Source: Methanobacteriota archaeon
Lineage (GTDB): Archaea; Hydrothermarchaeota; Hydrothermarchaeia; Hydrothermarchaeales; BMS3B
DNA length: 8,514 bases
Assembly (NCBI GenBank): GCA_003229935.1
Contig: QIGD01000045.1
Span: 1 to 8,514, forward strand
Direction of reading: 5' to 3'
The position numbers and the translations under genes were made by a program. The notes beneath the pieces were generated by a model. That model had not been told where the DNA came from, made no database searches, and saw nothing but the letters and a program-made list of their open reading frames with translations. Of the stretch, positions 1 to 5,839 are shown piece after piece (positions within the stretch are counted from its first letter, which is position 1; the number at the start of each line of letters is the position of its first letter).

Positions 1-88
1 CTCAGTGTGCCTTACAAAGTACTGGCCAATAACAGCTCCGATGAGGACCAACACTCTGGCAAGAGTAGGCAGGACTTGAGAGTTCCTG
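1..88 (+). ncRNA. 3' end of an IscB omega RNA (HEARO RNA), partial
   Basis: IscB genes are preceded by a guide RNA (HEARO/omega RNA) whose 3' end runs into the start of the coding region. Two compact hairpins are visible here. The first pairs ACTCT (53-57) with AGAGT (62-66) across a GGCA loop. The second pairs CAGGACT (70-76) with AGTTCCTG (81-88), with a TGAG loop and a single bulged T. They stand directly before the PLMP segment of the iscB remnant, the position expected for the RNA's 3' end. The 5' part is outside the window. The assignment rests on position and structure; a covariance-model search against the HEARO family would settle it. Confidence 0.55.
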
Positions 89-563
89 TGTTAAATATGC
101 GTGGAAAACCTTTAATGCCCATGAGACCTAGAAAGGCAAGAGTTTTCCTGAAACAAGAAAAGGCAGCAGTAGTTCAGCGAAGTCCTTTTACCATACAGTT
201 AAAATACCCTTCAGGTGAAACAAAACAAGCTTTAAAATTGGGTATAGATGCTGGATATATAAGTGACAAGAGTGAATTACTCTCCGGTGAGTTAACCTTG
301 AGAAAAAGAATTTCTAAACTCATTGAGCAGAAAAGTAATTACAGAAAAACACGAAGAAGTAGATTATGGTATAGAAAAGGGCATAAGCCCTCTGTAAGAA
401 GAAAGAGGTATAGGTAGTGAAATATATTAAATCTCTATGTAAAGTGAAAGGTGTCCTTAATTATGGGGAATATGTAATATTGGTGAATAAAATAGGAAAA
501 ATATGTGGTATTAATGTTAGAAAAGTGGAGATGGTAAAATATGGGAAAGGAATACAATTCTAA
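76..563 (+). pseudogene. iscB: IscB RNA-guided nuclease remnant (internal deletions, frameshift)
   Basis: IscB is the RNA-guided nuclease related to the ancestor of Cas9. The first segment (76-417) has the N-terminal PLMP domain (VPVLNMRGKPLMP followed by a basic RPRKAR stretch), then the RuvC-I strand with its aspartate (LKLGIDAGY), then an arginine-rich bridge helix (YRKTRRSRLWYRK). By comparison with the family from memory, several residues are missing after GIDAGY and more after LWYRK. Translation stops at TAG 415-417. In another frame, 417-560 encodes a typical IscB C-terminal domain ending VEMVKYGKGIQF, with TAA at 561-563. RuvC-II, the HNH domain and RuvC-III are absent, so no nuclease can be made. 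The frame is open from base 7, but TTG 76, GTG 88 or ATG 97 are likelier starts because the upstream codons fall in the omega RNA. It could alternatively persist as a small RNA-binding protein of about 114 residues, which I think unlikely. Confidence 0.75.
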
Positions 564-576
564 ACTAAGTGAGGTA

Positions 577-618
577 GGGCAATTCCTCCACCAATTAAAA
601 TGGGTGGTCTCATTGCCC
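577..618 (+). repeat. Right-end hairpin of the IscB element
   Basis: GGGCAAT (577-583) pairs with ATTGCCC (612-618), and CCACC (588-592) pairs with GGTGG (603-607). The stems are separated by a symmetrical 4x4 internal loop (584-587 and 608-611) and capped by a 10-base A+T-rich loop (593-602). This two-part stem with an AATTCCTCCACC-like left arm is the form I know from right ends of IS200/IS605 and IscB elements. It begins 14 bases after the iscB remnant stops, where a right end should lie. An alternative reading is a pyrH leader structure, since it ends 8 bases before that start codon. Confidence 0.65.
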
Positions 619-626
619 AGATTATT

Positions 627-1292
627 ATGAAAGTAGTTGTAAGTTTGGGTGGGTCAATTGTTGCCTCCCCTTCTATTAACAGGAATTTTATTCTGAGTTA
701 TGTTGATATGGTGCTCAGGCTTAAAAAAGAGGATATATCTATATCTACTGTTGTGGGTGGTGGAAAAATAGCCAGAGATTATATAGAAGCTGCAAGAAGC
801 TTTGGAGCTTCTGAAGAGTTCTGTGATGAGATTGGAATTCTGGCCACAAGAATGAATGCTTCTCTTATACTATCAGCTCTTGGAGAGTGGGCAGAAAAGA
901 GAATTCCGGTTGATGTAGAGAAGGTTGAAGATGATAATGTTGTTATGGGGGGTACATTGCCAGGGCATACAACAGATGCTGTATCTGCCATGCTGGCAAG
1001 TAAAATAAAAGCTGACCTGCTTATCAATGCTTCAAATGTTGACGGTATATATGATAAAGACCCCAGAGAGTTTCCAGAAGCTATAATGCTTCTGAGGGTA
1101 GGGTCAAAGGAGCTTCTGGGTATTATAAAGGGAGAGCATATGGCAGGTATTACAACAATTCTTGATATAAAGGCTGCAAAAATAATAATCCGGAACAGAA
1201 TAAGAACTTTTGTGCTCAACGGCAGAGACCTTGAGAATATGGAAAGAGCCATTAAAGGGAAGAGCTTTAATGGAACTGAGGTTGTTTTATGA
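627..1292 (+). CDS. pyrH: UMP kinase, archaeal type
   Basis: The product (221 residues, usual for the archaeal form) phosphorylates UMP to UDP with ATP in the cytoplasm, feeding pyrimidine nucleotide synthesis. It is an amino-acid-kinase fold enzyme. Visible motifs are the N-terminal phosphate-binding strand VSLGGS (5-10), GGGK (44-47), the archaeal UMP-kinase segment GGTLPGHTTDAV (108-119), and NASNVDGIYDKDP (134-146) of the nucleotide site. ATG 627 is chosen because the upstream in-frame ATG at 600 would add nine residues encoded by the transposon-end hairpin, and the family starts directly with the glycine-rich strand. No Shine-Dalgarno site is seen before it, so the message may be leaderless. 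argJ follows after 10 bases, so the two are probably cotranscribed. The adjacent argJ raises acetylglutamate kinase as an alternative, but the length and the GHTTDAV motif speak for UMP kinase. Confidence 0.92.
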   Translation: MKVVVSLGGSIVASPSINRNFILSYVDMVLRLKKEDISISTVVGGGKIARDYIEAARSFGASEEFCDEIGILATRMNASLILSALGEWAEKRIPVDVEKVEDDNVVMGGTLPGHTTDAVSAMLASKIKADLLINASNVDGIYDKDPREFPEAIMLLRVGSKELLGIIKGEHMAGITTILDIKAAKIIIRNRIRTFVLNGRDLENMERAIKGKSFNGTEVVL

Positions 1293-1302
1293 AGGGGATA
1301 AT

Positions 1303-2505
1303 ATGAAAATTAGTGAGAAAGGCGTGTGTGTGAAAGGTTTCAGTGCTGCTGGGGTAAAAGATGGAAAGTATGGGCTGGCTATAGTTCTGAGTGAAAGGAG
1401 ATGTACCACATCGCTCATGATAACCAGCAATAAAATAAAGGCCGCACCTCTGCTTGTTTCAGCTGAACATGCAGAGAAAGAGGTTTATGGGGTTGTCGTA
1501 AACTCTGGCAATGCCAATGCCTTTACAGGTGAAAGAGGTATGGTGGATGCAGGGGTAATGTGCAGTGCTGTGGCCTCCAGATTAAACCTGAGTTCGGACA
1601 ATTTTCTTGTAGCCTCGACAGGTGTTATTGGCAGGCAACTTGATATGGATGTGATTGAGGGGTTGATTGAGAGGGCTTCACAGAGGCTCTCTTCTGAGAG
1701 CAGTGCTTCAGTGGAGGCAGCAAGGGCTATTATGACAACAGATACTTTTGAAAAGGTTATTTCAGTGGAAACTGTTCTCAACGATGGCACTGTCGTCGAA
1801 ATAGGCGGGATTGCCAAAGGTTCTGGAATGATAGCACCTGATTTGAATCATGCGACTATGCTCTGTTTTATAACCACCAGTGCCTATATCCCTGAAAATA
1901 AAATTGATGAAATTCTTTCAGAGGCTGTTGAGGATAGCTTTAATCTTCTTGTGGTTGATGGTGACACAAGCACAAATGATGTGGTTGTGCTTTTCGCAAA
2001 TGGGATGGCAGGGAATAGGGATGTGGATGAGAATTTTACAGATTCTTTAAATTTTGTTGCAAAAGAACTGGCTAAGATGATAGCAAAGGATGGAGAGGGA
2101 GCAACAAAATATATTGAGGCTACAGTTAAAAATGCTGCTTCTCTGGAAGATGCAAGGAAAGCTGCCAGAGCTATTGTTGGCTCAAATCTTGTCAAGACCG
2201 CTGTTTTTGGGGGAGACCCCAACTGGGGAAGAATTGTATCAGCAGTGGGTTATTCTGGCTGTAATCTCGAGCAGGATAAAATGTCCCTGTTTGTTTCAGA
2301 GTCTGGACGTGAAGTATGTCTTGTGAGAAAAGGAAACCCACTTGCTCTTGATAGTACAGAGGAGCTTGAAGAGGCTGAGAATGTGTTTGCAGGCAGTGAG
2401 ATTTATATAACGTTAGATTTAGGTCTTGGCAAAGCTGAAGCCACTGCCTTTGGATGCGACCTGACCTATGACTATGTTAAAATAAATAGTGAGTATACAA
2501 CTTAA
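1303..2505 (+). CDS. argJ: Bifunctional ornithine acetyltransferase / N-acetylglutamate synthase
   Basis: ArgJ moves the acetyl group from N-acetylornithine to glutamate, recycling it in arginine synthesis; many members also make N-acetylglutamate from acetyl-CoA. The 400-residue product has the oxyanion-hole motif STGVIG (105-110) and the self-cleavage segment KGSGMIAPDLNHATML, in which cleavage is expected between A184 and T185 so that T185 becomes the N-terminal nucleophile of the beta chain. DPNWGR and the C-terminus (CDLTYDYVKINSEYTT) are typical of the family. From memory the common form is APNMATML, so this protein has two extra residues before the cleavage site. Start ATG 1303 is preceded by GGGGAT (1294-1299), a weak Shine-Dalgarno. 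The frame is open upstream to 1210, but that part lies in pyrH and is not family-like. Whether it is mono- or bifunctional cannot be told from sequence by eye. Confidence 0.94.
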   Translation: MKISEKGVCVKGFSAAGVKDGKYGLAIVLSERRCTTSLMITSNKIKAAPLLVSAEHAEKEVYGVVVNSGNANAFTGERGMVDAGVMCSAVASRLNLSSDNFLVASTGVIGRQLDMDVIEGLIERASQRLSSESSASVEAARAIMTTDTFEKVISVETVLNDGTVVEIGGIAKGSGMIAPDLNHATMLCFITTSAYIPENKIDEILSEAVEDSFNLLVVDGDTSTNDVVVLFANGMAGNRDVDENFTDSLNFVAKELAKMIAKDGEGATKYIEATVKNAASLEDARKAARAIVGSNLVKTAVFGGDPNWGRIVSAVGYSGCNLEQDKMSLFVSESGREVCLVRKGNPLALDSTEELEEAENVFAGSEIYITLDLGLGKAEATAFGCDLTYDYVKINSEYTT

Positions 2506-2510
2506 CATTT

Positions 2511-3083
2511 CTAAGCTTCATATCCTTCTCCAGGCTTCTTCCAGAGCTTGAGCATTCTTTTCTCTTTAAATTCTCTTGCTTTGTCCTGTAGAAATCTGTA
2601 TACAGCACTGTGAGGTTTTCCGATGGCAAGCATTACAACAGCTTTCTTTGCTACCTGAAGCTCTTCAAGCTCACCAATAATAGAAACGCTTTTGCCACAT
2701 ATGGAGATATAACAGGTGGTTAAATCTTCAATATGTTTTCTTGTTTTGCCCGATCTGCCTATAATCCTTGCTTTCTGTCTCCTCAGAGCTTTGTCACCTG
2801 ATACTAAATCTTTAAGGTCAATAATCTCAAGCATATAATTCTCTTTGCACAGTAGCATAGCCTTTTCAGGATTAACTCCCCTTGCTATTGCCTTGACAAT
2901 ATCTCTGCCTTTCCATTCAGCCAGAGGGTCATCTCCTGTCCTCTCTATAGTTACAGTACCGTCTTTATCTATAGTAAGAACTATACCTACTTTATACTGG
3001 ATATCTTTCTTTATCTCTCCTTTTGTTCCCACAAGGACTCCAATTCTATCTTTAGGTATTTTTACATATTCCAAACTATTCAC
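2511..3083 (-). CDS. KH-domain ribosome-biogenesis protein (archaeal Dim2/Pno1/Krr1-like)
   Basis: A 190-residue protein with two KH RNA-binding domains. The first carries the GxxG loop as GTKG (19-22) after IPKDRIGVLV; the second has GRSG (109-112) after KARII. The family is the archaeal counterpart of eukaryotic Dim2/Pno1, which binds the 3' end of small-subunit rRNA during ribosome maturation and, in Pyrococcus, contacts aIF2 alpha. It is the last gene of an operon with rio1 and aIF1A, both also acting on the small subunit. The start is GTG, placed immediately after the TAG stop of rio1 with no gap, so translation probably depends on reinitiation. The C-terminus is a lysine-rich tail. Its stop lies 5 bases from that of argJ on the other strand. 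Confidence 0.9.
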   Translation of the reverse strand: MNSLEYVKIPKDRIGVLVGTKGEIKKDIQYKVGIVLTIDKDGTVTIERTGDDPLAEWKGRDIVKAIARGVNPEKAMLLCKENYMLEIIDLKDLVSGDKALRRQKARIIGRSGKTRKHIEDLTTCYISICGKSVSIIGELEELQVAKKAVVMLAIGKPHSAVYRFLQDKAREFKEKRMLKLWKKPGEGYEA

Positions 3084-3851
3084 CTATCCGCATAGAGTAA
3101 TTCTCTTATAAATTTCCTCTTCAGCAACATCGAAATATTTTTTAAAATATCTTGTCAGGTTTTTCACATCCCTGTTAAGAAAATCCGCTGCACCGGGATG
3201 TTCTCTTATAACTGCCTGGGAAAAGTCAATAAGGTAGGGGATACTGTTATCCTTAATAAGGATATTGTATTCGCTGAGGTCGGAGTGCACGAGATTGGCT
3301 CTGCAGTAAAGTTTATTATAATTCTCTATAATATCGGAGAGAATCTTTTCTGGCTCCTGTACTTCAATATTCTTCAACATAGGAGCATTTTTTCCATTTG
3401 TGCCTATGAAATCCATGAGAAGCACGTTGTTTCTGAAGGCAATTGGTTCTGGAACCATTACTCCAGCGTCATGGGCTCTTTCAAGATTTTTAAACTCTTT
3501 CTTAACCCAAGTATAAATTATACCTCTTCTATTTTTATGAAATCCCCTGAAGCGCCTGTCTCCCTCTATATATTTCAGCATGTTTCGGAAATCGCTGGCA
3601 GTAACCATATATATTTTAACAGCAATCTTTCTACCATTTTTATCATCTGCCAAGAAAACATTGGCTTCCTTTCCGGCTTTGATAACACCATGAAGGGTGT
3701 CTATAGAGCCGTTCTTTGCAAAATGATATAGAGTTAACAGAGTGGAGTTGTCAAAGACTTCATTGGCTACTTTATAATCTTCAACGCCTTTGACTCTCTT
3801 CCTCATCCTGTCTATTTTCTTATCAATTTTTGAAATTTCTTTCTCAATCAT
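3084..3851 (-). CDS. rio1: RIO1-type serine/threonine protein kinase / ATPase
   Basis: A 255-residue atypical kinase of the RIO1 family, which acts in late maturation of the small ribosomal subunit. The phosphate-binding loop reads GVIKAGKEANVF (55-66), the ATP-binding lysine is K79 in AVKIY, the catalytic loop is HSDLSEYNIL (189-198) with D191 and N196, and the metal-binding segment is LIDFSQAV (207-214) with D209. The flexible loop RRFRGFHKNRRG (99-110) is also typical. It lacks the N-terminal winged helix that marks RIO2. The start ATG overlaps the aIF1A stop by 4 bases (ATGA), showing translational coupling; the KH gene follows without a gap. All catalytic residues are present, so it should be active. 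Confidence 0.94.
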   Translation of the reverse strand: MIEKEISKIDKKIDRMRKRVKGVEDYKVANEVFDNSTLLTLYHFAKNGSIDTLHGVIKAGKEANVFLADDKNGRKIAVKIYMVTASDFRNMLKYIEGDRRFRGFHKNRRGIIYTWVKKEFKNLERAHDAGVMVPEPIAFRNNVLLMDFIGTNGKNAPMLKNIEVQEPEKILSDIIENYNKLYCRANLVHSDLSEYNILIKDNSIPYLIDFSQAVIREHPGAADFLNRDVKNLTRYFKKYFDVAEEEIYKRITLCG

Positions 3852-4153
3852 GTGAAGTCAAGAAGTCCCATATTATTAAGTCTATCAACTTGGGTTTTTG
3901 TGTAGCGCCAAACAATATCTGCCTTTTCGTCACTCTGTACAGTCCAGGGCTTAACTATAACTACATCACCTTCTTTGACCCAGATTCGTCGTCTTATTTT
4001 TCCCGGGATTCTGCAAAGCCTTATCTTGTTGTCGGAACACATAACAAGCATTCTTGATCCGCCTCTAAGCTGCTCTACTATACCAAATACCTCCTCTCTC
4101 TCGGGGAGTCTTAACCTTCTCAACTGAGGTTCATCTTTCTGTGGTCTTGCCAA
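3848..4153 (-). CDS. Archaeal translation initiation factor 1A (aIF1A)
   Basis: A 101-residue protein matching aIF1A, the archaeal equivalent of eukaryotic eIF1A and bacterial IF1, which binds near the A site of the small subunit and helps start-site selection. A short basic N-terminus (ARPQKDEP) is followed by an S1-like OB fold, with EVFGIVEQLRGGSRMLVMC, KIRLCRIPGKIRRRIWV and GDVVIVKPW as recognisable strands (about residues 20-75). The start is TTG at 4153. It is supported by GGTGAT three bases upstream and by the typical MARP beginning; the nearby ATG at 4158 is out of frame. It is the first gene of an operon with rio1 and the KH protein, and a TATA box lies 36-43 bases upstream. Confidence 0.94.
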   Translation of the reverse strand: MARPQKDEPQLRRLRLPEREEVFGIVEQLRGGSRMLVMCSDNKIRLCRIPGKIRRRIWVKEGDVVIVKPWTVQSDEKADIVWRYTKTQVDRLNNMGLLDFT

Positions 4154-4156
4154 ATC

Positions 4157-4162
4157 ATCACC
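4157..4162 (-). promoter_or_regulatory. Shine-Dalgarno site deciding the TTG start of aIF1A
   Basis: On the minus strand this reads GGTGAT, a good match to the complement of the archaeal 16S rRNA 3' end (AUCACCUCC). It stands three bases before the TTG and is the best ribosome-binding site in the window. It makes the rare start codon credible. Confidence 0.7.
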
Positions 4163-4188
4163 TTTTTATTACTAATATATGAATAACC

Positions 4189-4196
4189 TTATAAAA
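4189..4196 (-). promoter_or_regulatory. TATA box of the aIF1A-rio1-KH operon
   Basis: On the minus strand the sequence reads TTTTATAA followed by GG, close to the archaeal TATA consensus. Its centre is about 40 bases before the TTG start codon. Transcription should begin near 4165, leaving a short leader that contains the GGTGAT site. The same bases read TTATAAAA on the plus strand, so it could in principle also serve the MNT gene. Confidence 0.55.
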
Positions 4197-4210
4197 CTTT
4201 AGAAATGATT

Positions 4211-4275
4211 ATGGCAGAAGGCCTCTGTTACGATATTTTAGGCAGAGAGCCCACGACTTTAGTCGTGGGTAGTTC
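4211..4275 (+). mobile_element. Solitary transposon-end hairpin (IS200/IS605 type)
   Basis: CCCACGACT (4250-4258) and AGTCGTGGG (4261-4269) form a perfect 9-bp stem with a two-base loop, followed by TAGTTCAC. A CCCACGACTTTAGTCGTGGG hairpin of this kind is familiar to me as a terminal structure of TnpB- and IscB-carrying elements in archaea and bacteria. It matches the hairpin at 8432-8451 at 17 of 20 positions. The reading frame from ATG 4211 through the hairpin gives a REPTTLVVGSS-like peptide that I recall from TnpB C-termini, which hints that a short tnpB tail is included. No other part of an element remains, so this looks like a solo end or relic. The left limit is approximate. Confidence 0.45.
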
Positions 4276-4281
4276 ACTATC

Positions 4282-4620
4282 ATGGACAAAGAGCTTCCCC
4301 AGAAAATAGAGAAGACTCTGAAAGAGTTTGTAAATATGGTCATGGAGAAATATGGAGATAGAGTAGAGAAGATTATACTCTTTGGGAGCTATGCAAGGGG
4401 AAAAGGCAAAGAAGAAAGTGATATAGATGTGCTGGTTATAACTACTACAGATCGGTTCGAGATGCAGAAGAATCTCTCTGAAATAGCTGTTGATGTCCTG
4501 CTGGAGATGGGGGTATATATTTCTGCCAAAGGGGTTACTGTGGAGGAATACGAGCAGATGAAGAATATTAACACTGGATTTTACCAGAACATCGCAAGAG
4601 ATGGTGTGACTGTTGAATGA
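4282..4620 (+). CDS. MNT-type minimal nucleotidyltransferase (antitoxin of a HEPN/MNT pair)
   Basis: A 112-residue protein of the DNA polymerase beta superfamily. The core FGSYARG (34-40) followed by SDIDVLVI (46-53) gives the metal-binding aspartates D47 and D49, with D71 in AVDVLLE as the likely third. The C-terminal GFYQNIARDGVTVE resembles the family's usual ending. Such proteins pair with HEPN RNases; MntA-type partners inactivate the toxin by adding nucleotides to it. The next reading frame, overlapping its stop, is the start of a HEPN gene, but broken, so this antitoxin has no local partner. The start codon is 12 bases after a transposon-type hairpin and has no clear Shine-Dalgarno site. 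All catalytic residues are present. Confidence 0.88.
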   Translation: MDKELPQKIEKTLKEFVNMVMEKYGDRVEKIILFGSYARGKGKEESDIDVLVITTTDRFEMQKNLSEIAVDVLLEMGVYISAKGVTVEEYEQMKNINTGFYQNIARDGVTVE

Positions 4621-4717
4621 AGTCGAAATGCTCATAGGAGAAGCAGAGTCCAAGCTTAGGGCTGCGAAGATTCTATTTAAAGATGGTAATACAGCGATGC
4701 TATAAGCAGGGCTTCAG
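4613..4717 (+). pseudogene. HEPN-domain toxin remnant (frameshifted, truncated)
   Basis: Overlapping the stop of the MNT gene, a frame from TTG 4613 (or ATG 4628) reads NEVEMLIGEAESKLRAAKIL then FKDGN, the usual first helix of a HEPN protein. At about 4690 the frame shifts. Adding one base after AAT (4688-4690) restores YSDAISRA, the typical start of the second HEPN helix. Homology ends near 4713, where the expected AYYAMF continuation is replaced by the 3' end of tyrS on the other strand. The catalytic Rx4-6H motif lies in the lost C-terminal half, so there can be no RNase activity. As read, translation ends at TAA 4703-4705 after about 30 residues. Confidence 0.7.
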
Positions 4718-5839
4718 TTATCTCGTGACATCATAACTGGCAATGTTTCCATAGAGTTCTCTGGCTCTTCTGTCCTTCTCAAAATGGTCTCTTATAGGTT
4801 CTATCAGCTTATTAAGATACTCGGCCACGCTAATCTTCAAATCCATTGGATGAAGCTTTTCTGTGATATAGTCTTTTTCAAGCCCTTCATAGGAATAGTA
4901 GGTTATATCTCCCCCAAACTTCTCTGGTCTTTCAATGGTTAACTCATCAAAGGCTCTGAAGATAATTTCCCTGCTGTAGTCCAGTATTGGATTTCCCTCG
5001 ACAATCTTTGCAGGGCAGTAAGCCTTCCTTATCTTATTTTTTATTTCTTTTCTGGTGTCATGCACAAAAATAGCTGAAGAAGGTTTGGATTTTGACATTT
5101 TGGCATTTATTGCAGCTTGGACTTTCAAGAGGGAACTCTCCTCCTTATCCTTCAGGCCTTCCAGGCCAATAAGCATATGGTGGCTAACTATGACCGGTTT
5201 ACCTCCTACTCCACAGCCACTGTAGTTGAGATGCTGCACCAGTACCTTTTTTGATGCTATTTCCCTTGCAAGCATATTCACCTTTCTCTGGTCCATACCA
5301 AGCTGGCATATGTCTGCCTTGATATGAAATATATCGGCACACTGCATGCTCGGATAGAAAACAAAGGCAGTTGGCTGGGATATATCCTCGCCTCTTCCAG
5401 CGATAGCAAGACTTCTCATAGTCCTCCTCAAAGTATGATTTCTGGCTACAAGAACAACCTTCTTCCAGTATTCGGGATTATCAAAGAATTCCTTGTGCCA
5501 TATAACCTCAACCTTCTTCATATCCACCCCTGCAGCCTTCCATACTTCAATAAAATATTCACCTGCCTCTCTTATTTTTTCAAGGTCACCACCGAATTTA
5601 TTGTTTATCCATGCAAAGCTGTCAGCAAGGAGAAGTTTGAATTTAACTCCTGCATTAAGAAGGTCTTTCAGAATAAGAGGTCTGTAAATTCCAACAGGTA
5701 GGTGTGCCAGTCCGCTTGGTTCAAAACCATCATAGGCAACAGGCTCAGTTTTTGTTTCTAAAAGCTGCCTTAACTCCTCTTCTGTTACAACTTCCTCGCC
5801 CACACCCTTTATAAGTCTCATTCTCTCTTCAATGTCCAT
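4718..5839 (-). CDS. tyrS: Tyrosyl-tRNA synthetase (long archaeal/plant-like form)
   Basis: A class I synthetase that charges tRNA-Tyr. The 373 residues match the longer archaeal form (as in Pyrococcus, with the same MDIEER beginning and a similar C-terminus) rather than the roughly 306-residue Methanocaldococcus form. Landmarks are AYDGFEPSG (35-43) of the tyrosine pocket, a degenerate HIGH motif HLPVG (46-50), the conserved segment QCADIFHIKADICQLGMDQRKVNMLARE, and KMSKS (247-251) followed by KPSSAIFVHD. The segment KAYCPAKIVEGNPILDY is also shared with plant TyrRS, from memory. The ATG start overlaps the end of nmd3 by 11 bases, placing it last in the operon regulator-ubiE-nmd3-tyrS. Its 3' end abuts the HEPN remnant, convergently. 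Confidence 0.95.
   Translation of the reverse strand: MDIEERMRLIKGVGEEVVTEEELRQLLETKTEPVAYDGFEPSGLAHLPVGIYRPLILKDLLNAGVKFKLLLADSFAWINNKFGGDLEKIREAGEYFIEVWKAAGVDMKKVEVIWHKEFFDNPEYWKKVVLVARNHTLRRTMRSLAIAGRGEDISQPTAFVFYPSMQCADIFHIKADICQLGMDQRKVNMLAREIASKKVLVQHLNYSGCGVGGKPVIVSHHMLIGLEGLKDKEESSLLKVQAAINAKMSKSKPSSAIFVHDTRKEIKNKIRKAYCPAKIVEGNPILDYSREIIFRAFDELTIERPEKFGGDITYYSYEGLEKDYITEKLHPMDLKISVAEYLNKLIEPIRDHFEKDRRARELYGNIASYDVTR

Larger units (their letters stand above)
1..626 (+). mobile_element. Right-hand part of a decayed IscB (IS200/IS605-related) element
   Basis: Three parts lie in the order known for IscB elements: the structured 3' end of an omega/HEARO RNA (1 to about 88), an iscB reading frame with large internal losses (76-563), and a long hairpin of the right-end type (577-618). 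The element starts left of the window, so its left end is not visible. The exact right boundary is uncertain; the hairpin ends at 618 and the pyrH start codon is at 627, so the junction should lie between them. No TnpA-type (Y1) transposase is visible, as is usual for stand-alone IscB elements. With its nuclease core gone, the copy could move only if another IscB/TnpA source acted on its ends; this is inference. Confidence 0.7.

Noticed and set aside
600..626. Longer UMP kinase starting at ATG 600
   Set aside because: The nine extra codons fall inside the transposon-end hairpin, and the family starts at the MKVVVSLGGS strand encoded from 627.
627..1292. Acetylglutamate kinase (argB) next to argJ
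   Set aside because: The 221-residue length and the GGTLPGHTTDAV segment are those of archaeal UMP kinase; ArgB is clearly longer with other motifs.
1210..1302. Longer ArgJ starting inside pyrH
   Set aside because: The extension has no ArgJ likeness, and ATG 1303 has a weak Shine-Dalgarno and the family-like N-terminus.
3084..3851. RIO2 kinase
   Set aside because: There is no N-terminal winged-helix domain, and the STGKEANV-like loop and HSDLSEYN loop fit RIO1.
4250..4269. Intrinsic terminator
   Set aside because: There is no T-run after the stem, it lies upstream of a start codon, and archaeal termination relies on T-rich tracts rather than such hairpins.
4228..4653. 141-residue minus-strand frame opposite the MNT gene
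   Set aside because: It mirrors a recognised plus-strand gene and the hairpin, and shows no family features of its own; the same holds for the other long opposite-strand frames over argJ, pyrH, rio1, tyrS, ubiE and the HTH-CBS gene.
4282..4717. Working HEPN/MNT toxin-antitoxin module
   Set aside because: The HEPN frame breaks after about 26 residues, and the part that would hold the Rx4-6H active site is missing.
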